This document shows, piece after piece, positions 58,814 to 64,000 of a stretch of DNA of 64,000 nucleotides; position 1 is the stretch's first letter; every line of letters starts with the position of its first letter. The notes below the pieces were generated by a model. The model was not told the DNA's origin. It worked only from the letters and a program-made list of their open reading frames with translations, and made no database searches. Location of the stretch: assembly GCA_002104905.1 (NCBI GenBank), contig MCFE01000082.1, positions 62,001 through 126,000 of the forward strand, given 5' to 3'. Both the position numbers and the translations under genes were made by a program. Source of the stretch: Basidiobolus meristosporus CBS 931.73 (Eukaryota; Basidiobolomycota; Basidiobolomycetes; Basidiobolales; Basidiobolaceae).

Positions 58814-59941
58814 GATAAATAACTTATGAGGTGTTCATTGGGTAATTACTCTTCTCCAACAAATAATCAACAACGGCCATTTCTGATGTAGTTTTATTTA
58901 GCATATAGTATTAGTCATGAATCATAGCGTGCTGATCAATATATTCTATAATTTTACATCTGAATCAAACAACGTATTTCGCATTCAACACTATTCATCA
59001 GGCCTACTGAGTCACGAATTTATAATAAGTTAACCATCATTCATACTACATATTCGCTTGGATGTTGACACACATTCATATGATTGACGTAGAGTCAAAT
59101 AGATATATCATTTGCATTTATGACAAATACAGCATTGCTAAGGGTTTTGAAAAATATGTGGATGAGTACGCAATTTGTTACACGGGAGAAAGATAGATGA
59201 TGGAATGATGCACACGGAATAATGAAGCGCGGGCAATGTACAGTTATTCAAACCCCACCTCATCGAAAAGGACATCGAACAACTCGGCATGTAGAACTTC
59301 CTTACACCAAAAAGTGACCAATCAAAGTGGTCGAGAGAATTGCCAAGTTTGGTGCGGTTGACGAAGATGCATCTGGATACCGCCCAATATTGCAAGATTA
59401 GAAGGCAACTTAATAAAGAAACATGAGCATTCAGGAAACCTATATACGTCGTTAGCTTTCCCTGGCAGCACTTTTATCAGGACCCACATATGCACCCCTC
59501 GGGTCCTTCATGGCTTGGCCCTTACTGACATATTCATTGGTTGCCATCACGTCTGCCAATTAGGACATTGTATGGATGTCAATGCATAAACAACCGCTTC
59601 CGTTGTCTGATAATATCAAATCCATGCCCCGCCAACTACCGATTATCATCATGCCACCTTCAGACTGCATCTTCCACGTTAAATACCAAAAGGAATAATC
59701 GCTGCTTACATGGAGCCAAGAGAGCAGATATGTTGAATTTCGAAATTATAAAATTTATTGGGCCAATTTAAATGACTGTACAACGGTATGGGTGAGGGGA
59801 TGAATTTGTTAGGTTACAGGTTCCCTCAGGTCCTATTTTTGGGTATGAAAGGCCAGATAGAAAATAAAACAGTTACTCCTGAGAAACGTGTCTTGGAAGG
59901 AATATTGGATGGGTATCGGATGCGTGTGTACAGTGGTGGTT
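58814..59941. other. 1.1 kb intergenic
   Basis: Contains the RING gene promoter and the 3' region of the HAL-type kinase. Short frames at 59138-59395 and 59541-59771 have no resemblance to families. Confidence 0.5.
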
Positions 59942-61230
59942 TTAGATATGGATATTGATCAGTGCTTCGTGCTCCAACGCCTCATCTACACTTAGCCTGA
60001 GCCCTGGGTTAGGTTCTAAGAGACGGTGGACAAGAGAGCATCTCTCCGGGGTCAGCTTATTCAATATCGTACGATCCAAGCAGTTTTTACGCCCAATATA
60101 CCCCGAGTAGTTGGGATCAGTGGGTACAGCACTTTGCCAGGGAAATACACCCAATTGGATTGTGAGATATAGAATTCCGAGTGACCAAGAATCTACTTTG
60201 CGGCCATCGTAGCTTTTTGAATTGATATGAACCTCCGGGGCTATGTAGGGGCAAGATCCACTTTTTCCCTTGCTTGGCCGGGGGGTGGCCTCGAAAGCTG
60301 TCTTATATACATCAGCCAAGCCAAAATCAATGAGCTTTGCCTTGTCTTGAGAGTCAAGAAGGATGTTTTCCCCTTTGATGTCTCGATGAACTACGCCAAT
60401 CTTATGCATGTAGGCCACGGCCGAGACCACCTGCTTGAACCATGTGTCTATCTTCTCTGGAGTCAACGTATTCTTACGGGTCTTCATAGCTGAGAATAGG
60501 TCCGTGGGACAGTACTCCATAATCTGGTAGTAGCGGCCATCTTGCACAATAAAATCTAGAGTTTCAATAATATACTGATGATGGAGTAACGACGCGATGG
60601 TGTACTCCGCAAGGATGGTTTTAGCATAGTTTCGAGCGGTTTCATTGGAATCGCGACTACGGAACTGCTTAACCTATAATGGTTTGTTAGGACCGGTATG
60701 ACCATGTCAAATATCTAGCAGACACCTACAGCAAAAAGCTTTCCGTCCGATCTTCTTTGGATAGTTTTGACGATGCCCCAGGCACCTTTGCCTAGGATAG
60801 GACCATCTAAGCGACCGTATTTTGTAAGATCGCAAGTGCAGCTGTCAGAAAATCCTTTGCCGGCGGCCGGTGCTTTGATCGAGCTGGCTCTAGCAACGTT
60901 TTTTCCTTGACTGTGGCTATTTTCTCGGTTATTGAATATTTTCTTGGCTGGCGACACAAACTTTCCAACGAAGGACGGCTTGCTTTTCAAACGTATGGAG
61001 GATGTGGGCGAGCTCTCAGAGGAGGAAATCGAGTTATTCAGGCTTCCACGATTCACATCGATGGGTTGGAGAACAGGCTTCTCCACTTTAGAATCGTATT
61101 GCCTCTTGCTATTCAGTGCAAACTCGCCGAGGCATTCACCGTTCGGTGGGTATTGGCCAGTGGTCATATCATCTGATATGAGGCTGGTGTTCATGAAATG
61201 ATTGCTCCTAGGCAATGTAATCGCTGTCAT
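59942..61230 (-). CDS. serine/threonine kinase, HAL4/HAL5-NPR1 type
   Basis: Two exons (61230-60730, 60673-59942) encode 410 residues. The first about 125 residues are a low-complexity Ser-rich region (SSSESSPTSSIRLKSKPSFV), then the kinase: GKGAWGIVKTI glycine loop, LFAVKQF with the catalytic Lys, VVHRDIKGENILLD catalytic loop, LIDFGLADVY and YIAPEV, then VDSWSLGILYL. An acidic/DxCPTDL-like segment (MEYCPTDLFSAM) and the GKGAWG loop are features of the fungal-specific HAL/NPR1 kinases that stabilise nutrient and potassium transporters at the plasma membrane. The start is the only ATG near the first exon's 5' end. Precise paralogue identity is uncertain. Confidence 0.88.
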
Positions 61231-63884
61231 CGCAGAGATATGTTAAGGCACAAAGAACGGAAAAAAAGAACTTCGGGCAAAAGAAAAAATAAATGACAAA
61301 AAACTGTATGATGTCGAGAGGCAATGGACATCCAATTATTGCGAGACTAAGTTGAAGCTTTAGAGAGATCCAACAAGCAGATTTATATGGGAAACGAAAC
61401 GGCGATGTAATTCTACGGATATTAGTGCTTTGACCGAGTTTATATAATCGAGATTTGCCTGATGGGTAGCGGGAATGAATGGACTCCCTAATACGCGACT
61501 ACTCGTATATGGGCCATAGAAACAACATGGAGTACAATACATGATGCTGCATAAGAAAACGACTAATATGGAAGACTCGATATTTGGATGATAGGACCGG
61601 AGAGGTTCATGAACATTTTTCCTTTTCTTACATCATAGAATTAGCTAGATTGTGCAACTATTGATCTTAGTTACATTTGAATGCCAATTTGAGTAGAGAA
61701 CCAATATGTAAAACTCCTAATGGAAGCACACGAAACATTCAGGCGGAGCGGAGTGGATATTTGTAGTAGCGCAATAAGTCCACCGATCCATTCCCATTGG
61801 TATTGCCATATGGAAGCCTGGGTGATTTAGCTTTGAATCTCCAAGTGTAAGGGTTGCCTAACCAATCGTTTAGTTCTTAAACAAGAATAACTCATGATTG
61901 GACCAACAATGCTATCTGAAAAGTTCCAACTTGGGTCATTGGAATTTCACTGCATTCAACCAGGGGTCACCAGCATGACACCAGGTACAAACAAGGCAGC
62001 CACCAATAAAACATTCTCCTAACCCTGCCCGTTCCCTTTTCAGGTCCCTTCCTTGATTTGTAGCTAACTCAACTTATTCTTTATCATATTGCAACATTGG
62101 GACACTCACTCTCAAGTAAATTGGACCAGTTTGAGTTTCACTAATCGGTAGTTTGCTTGGCAAACTCTGATTATGTGTAATGAGCGCCATCTTGTGGGCT
62201 TGAAACTCAGAAGCCAATATCCATCATGTGGACGGCCGGTAGCTGTTGCTGTACAAATGTTGGAGACACGGGATGAGGCTGAGCAAACAGAGAGTTGGCT
62301 AGCCTGTGTACGATTAGCCGTTAAAGCCACAATCGAAACAAAACACCTAGAATGCTTCGGCTCCTTCAACTTCAATGATCATGTCGGCTACCCTGAATAT
62401 CAGGTGAAGATTTCTATTACTCTATATGGTCCGGTGCCCTCGGTATGACCTAGCATTTGTGCTTCAGATTAAAACCATATCGAAACCACATGGAAACCCT
62501 GAGATGGGGTAAACGATTCATGAAATTATTGAACTTGAATCAACCACACGATCCCGTCACACGCCTATCACCACCATACATGGTGGGCAGCTCCTCCTCT
62601 TTTTGCATGTGGCCCATCTGTGCTACTGAGAGACATGCCCAGACCTTTCATGAGACTTTCGATTTCCTGCTCTATTGGTGCGGATAAATTCTGGTGAACC
62701 CGATGTCTGGAGGTCTCATGCATTCTACGATCATTGATTCAAGACAGTTATATTTTAAAATTGAACCAAGGAAGCTGACCAGAATGGATTGCTACTATAA
62801 TGGTTAGCAGAGCAACTTGTGCTTTTGTACTACAAGATATCCCAAGTGGGGCTAGGGTTAGTGATGCATATCAGAATTGCCAGAAATGATAATCCATCAT
62901 GATTTCTCAATATTCGAAAGGGGTGTAACCTATTGTCGGCTGTGGGATAGGTCCTTACTAGTTTCACTAGATGGTTGCAATCATTCGGATTGAGGGTTTG
63001 CTTCTCCACGATTTGTGCCGGAGTTTCTGCACGACTTCACCAGATAGTGGCTACGAACAACCCTATGGAATGTGAGATAAAGAAGCAATGGCACATAGGC
63101 TAACTGCTCTTTCAGGGCACAACTACCGAGCATTGAGAGGCGTTTGTAAGTCGATTGAAGGATCATTGAGACCACGAGTACTACTTGCCAATGTTAGTCG
63201 ATCTTAAGACAACCGATATGAAAATCTCATCAGAAATCCAGACTCCGGTTGTCATTACATACGAAATAACTGGCGCCAATGAGTGTAAACATCTTTCAAG
63301 CTATTCGAGAAAGTTTCTGGTTCAAGAAGTTCATCGTCACCCATGTTGAGTGCATTCCCAGATGAAGCGATAACGGACAATCGCAGTACGCCCAACCTCT
63401 AATCATACAGGTTCCCAACTAGTAATGTTGAATAATTTCGTACTTTCAAATTCAATCCGCTGGAGGATAGTGGGCTGGTCATGGGATGCTCAACCTTCGT
63501 AATTCCTATGCAATGTCCCATTCATGCTTAAGTTTGCGGTCTTCAATACCTCTGCTACACATCTATGACGTCACCACGAGGAAAGCCAGGTTATTAGTAA
63601 GCGCTAAATAACGCAATCACCCTAGGTTGCGCATCCATCAGTGATCGTCAGGAAAACAATTCGATTATATGCTAGTCTCGAAATATGGGCTTTTCAAGAA
63701 TCCCAGGTAAATCTAGGAGCAGGTTGGTAGGAGATGTTGGTCCAGATTATGGCTGAAAAAAAAGTCCCCTCCCCTCTCCCCCAGCATTAGTCAAGTTACT
63801 TGATGAATCATAGACAATTTGGTTGCGAAAACTATATCCACTGGTTCAACTGGAACTGTTTGTTGACTCAACTTAGTATTCAGT
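61231..63884. other. 2.65 kb gene-poor tract
   Basis: The longest ATG frame is 91 codons at 62173-62448 (+), with a possible donor CAG|GTGAAG near its end, but no acceptor or family supports it. A C/T-rich run (CCCCTCCCCTCTCCCCC) at 63768-63783 lies about 100 bases before the next gene start. Confidence 0.5.
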
Positions 63885-64000
63885 ATGTCTGATTTAAAGG
63901 TAACTTCCAGGTTCACATTCTTTTACTCAGGCTGAACTGTTTGTAACTGCTCCCTTTTCCAGGAAGAAAATGACCTTATTGATCACTCTACATTTGATCA
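63885..64000 (+). CDS. 5' end of a gene, possibly HPt phosphotransfer protein (Ypd1-like), cut by window end
   Basis: Only the first codons are visible: exon 63885-63899 (MSDLK), a donor (AAAG|GTAACTTCC) and a likely acceptor (TTTTCCAG|GAAG) at 63962/63963, then EENDLIDHSTFDQ. The ending resembles the start of the helix bundle in fungal HPt proteins (D-x-x-TFDQ before a conserved MDDD in Ypd1-type proteins), which carry phosphate from hybrid histidine kinases to response regulators. With about 18 residues this is a guess. Two other AGs (63910, 63930) could be alternative acceptors. Confidence 0.35.

Noticed and set aside
62173-62448. 91-codon plus-strand ATG frame
   Set aside because: No family, no promoter, and no acceptor for its possible donor.

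Overview
The window is nuclear DNA of a fungus. Genes carry many short introns (mostly 53-80 bases, GT-AG), the families are eukaryotic (TFIID, WNK, Sec2/Rabin8, YANK kinases), and fungal-type proteins occur (SFH5-like Sec14, HAL-type kinase, Mig1/Msn2-style zinc finger). Intron density, a minor-spliceosome (U12-type) intron, a WNK kinase and a PWWP+LEDGF-like protein suggest an early-diverging (zygomycete-grade) lineage such as a Basidiobolus- or Mucoromycota-like fungus rather than a yeast or typical ascomycete. The genus is only a guess.

Layout. 1-7461 (-): a TAF2 gene cut by the window start, with at least six bromodomains after the M1-peptidase-like part, one AT-AC U12-type intron and one GC-AG intron. 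8144-10888 (-): a PWWP protein with a LEDGF-like helical domain and a 13-residue acidic repeat. 11857-12179 (+): ribosomal protein eL38. 13564-15130 (+): adenylosuccinate lyase. 15665-17427 (-): STK32/YANK kinase. 18513-19737 (+): an unknown coiled-coil protein. 20256-21444 (-): SCO1. 21891-22882 (-): PHOSPHO-type HAD phosphatase. 25220-26974 (-): intronless homeobox factor. 29469-30557 (-): mitochondrial 3-hydroxyacyl-CoA dehydrogenase.

32208-36874 (+): a disordered repeat protein, an SFH5-like lipid-transfer protein and a GT8 glycosyltransferase. 39943-40593 (+): a two-finger C2H2 factor. 41954-42421 (+): an orphan ORF. 45200-47597 (-): WNK kinase with OSR1_C and SAM-like domains. 48330-49867 (-): NAD(P)HX dehydratase. 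51128-51751 (+): a secreted tryptophan-rich repeat protein. 52106-52366 (+): eS21. 52866-54275 (-): Sec2/Rabin8 Rab exchange factor. 56730-58813 (-): RING finger protein. 59942-61230 (-): HAL-type kinase. 63885-end (+): first codons of a new gene, possibly an HPt (Ypd1) protein.

Two gene styles are interleaved: intron-rich housekeeping genes with compact spacing, and intron-poor, often TATA-box-led genes sitting in long gene-poor tracts (22.9-25.2, 27-29.5, 36.9-39.9, 42.4-45.2, 54.3-56.7 and 61.2-63.9 kb). I saw no convincing transposon, tRNA, rRNA or operon. For every complete spliced model listed, the summed exon length is a multiple of three and ends at a stop. Exon borders were assigned by hand from splice motifs, frame and family similarity.
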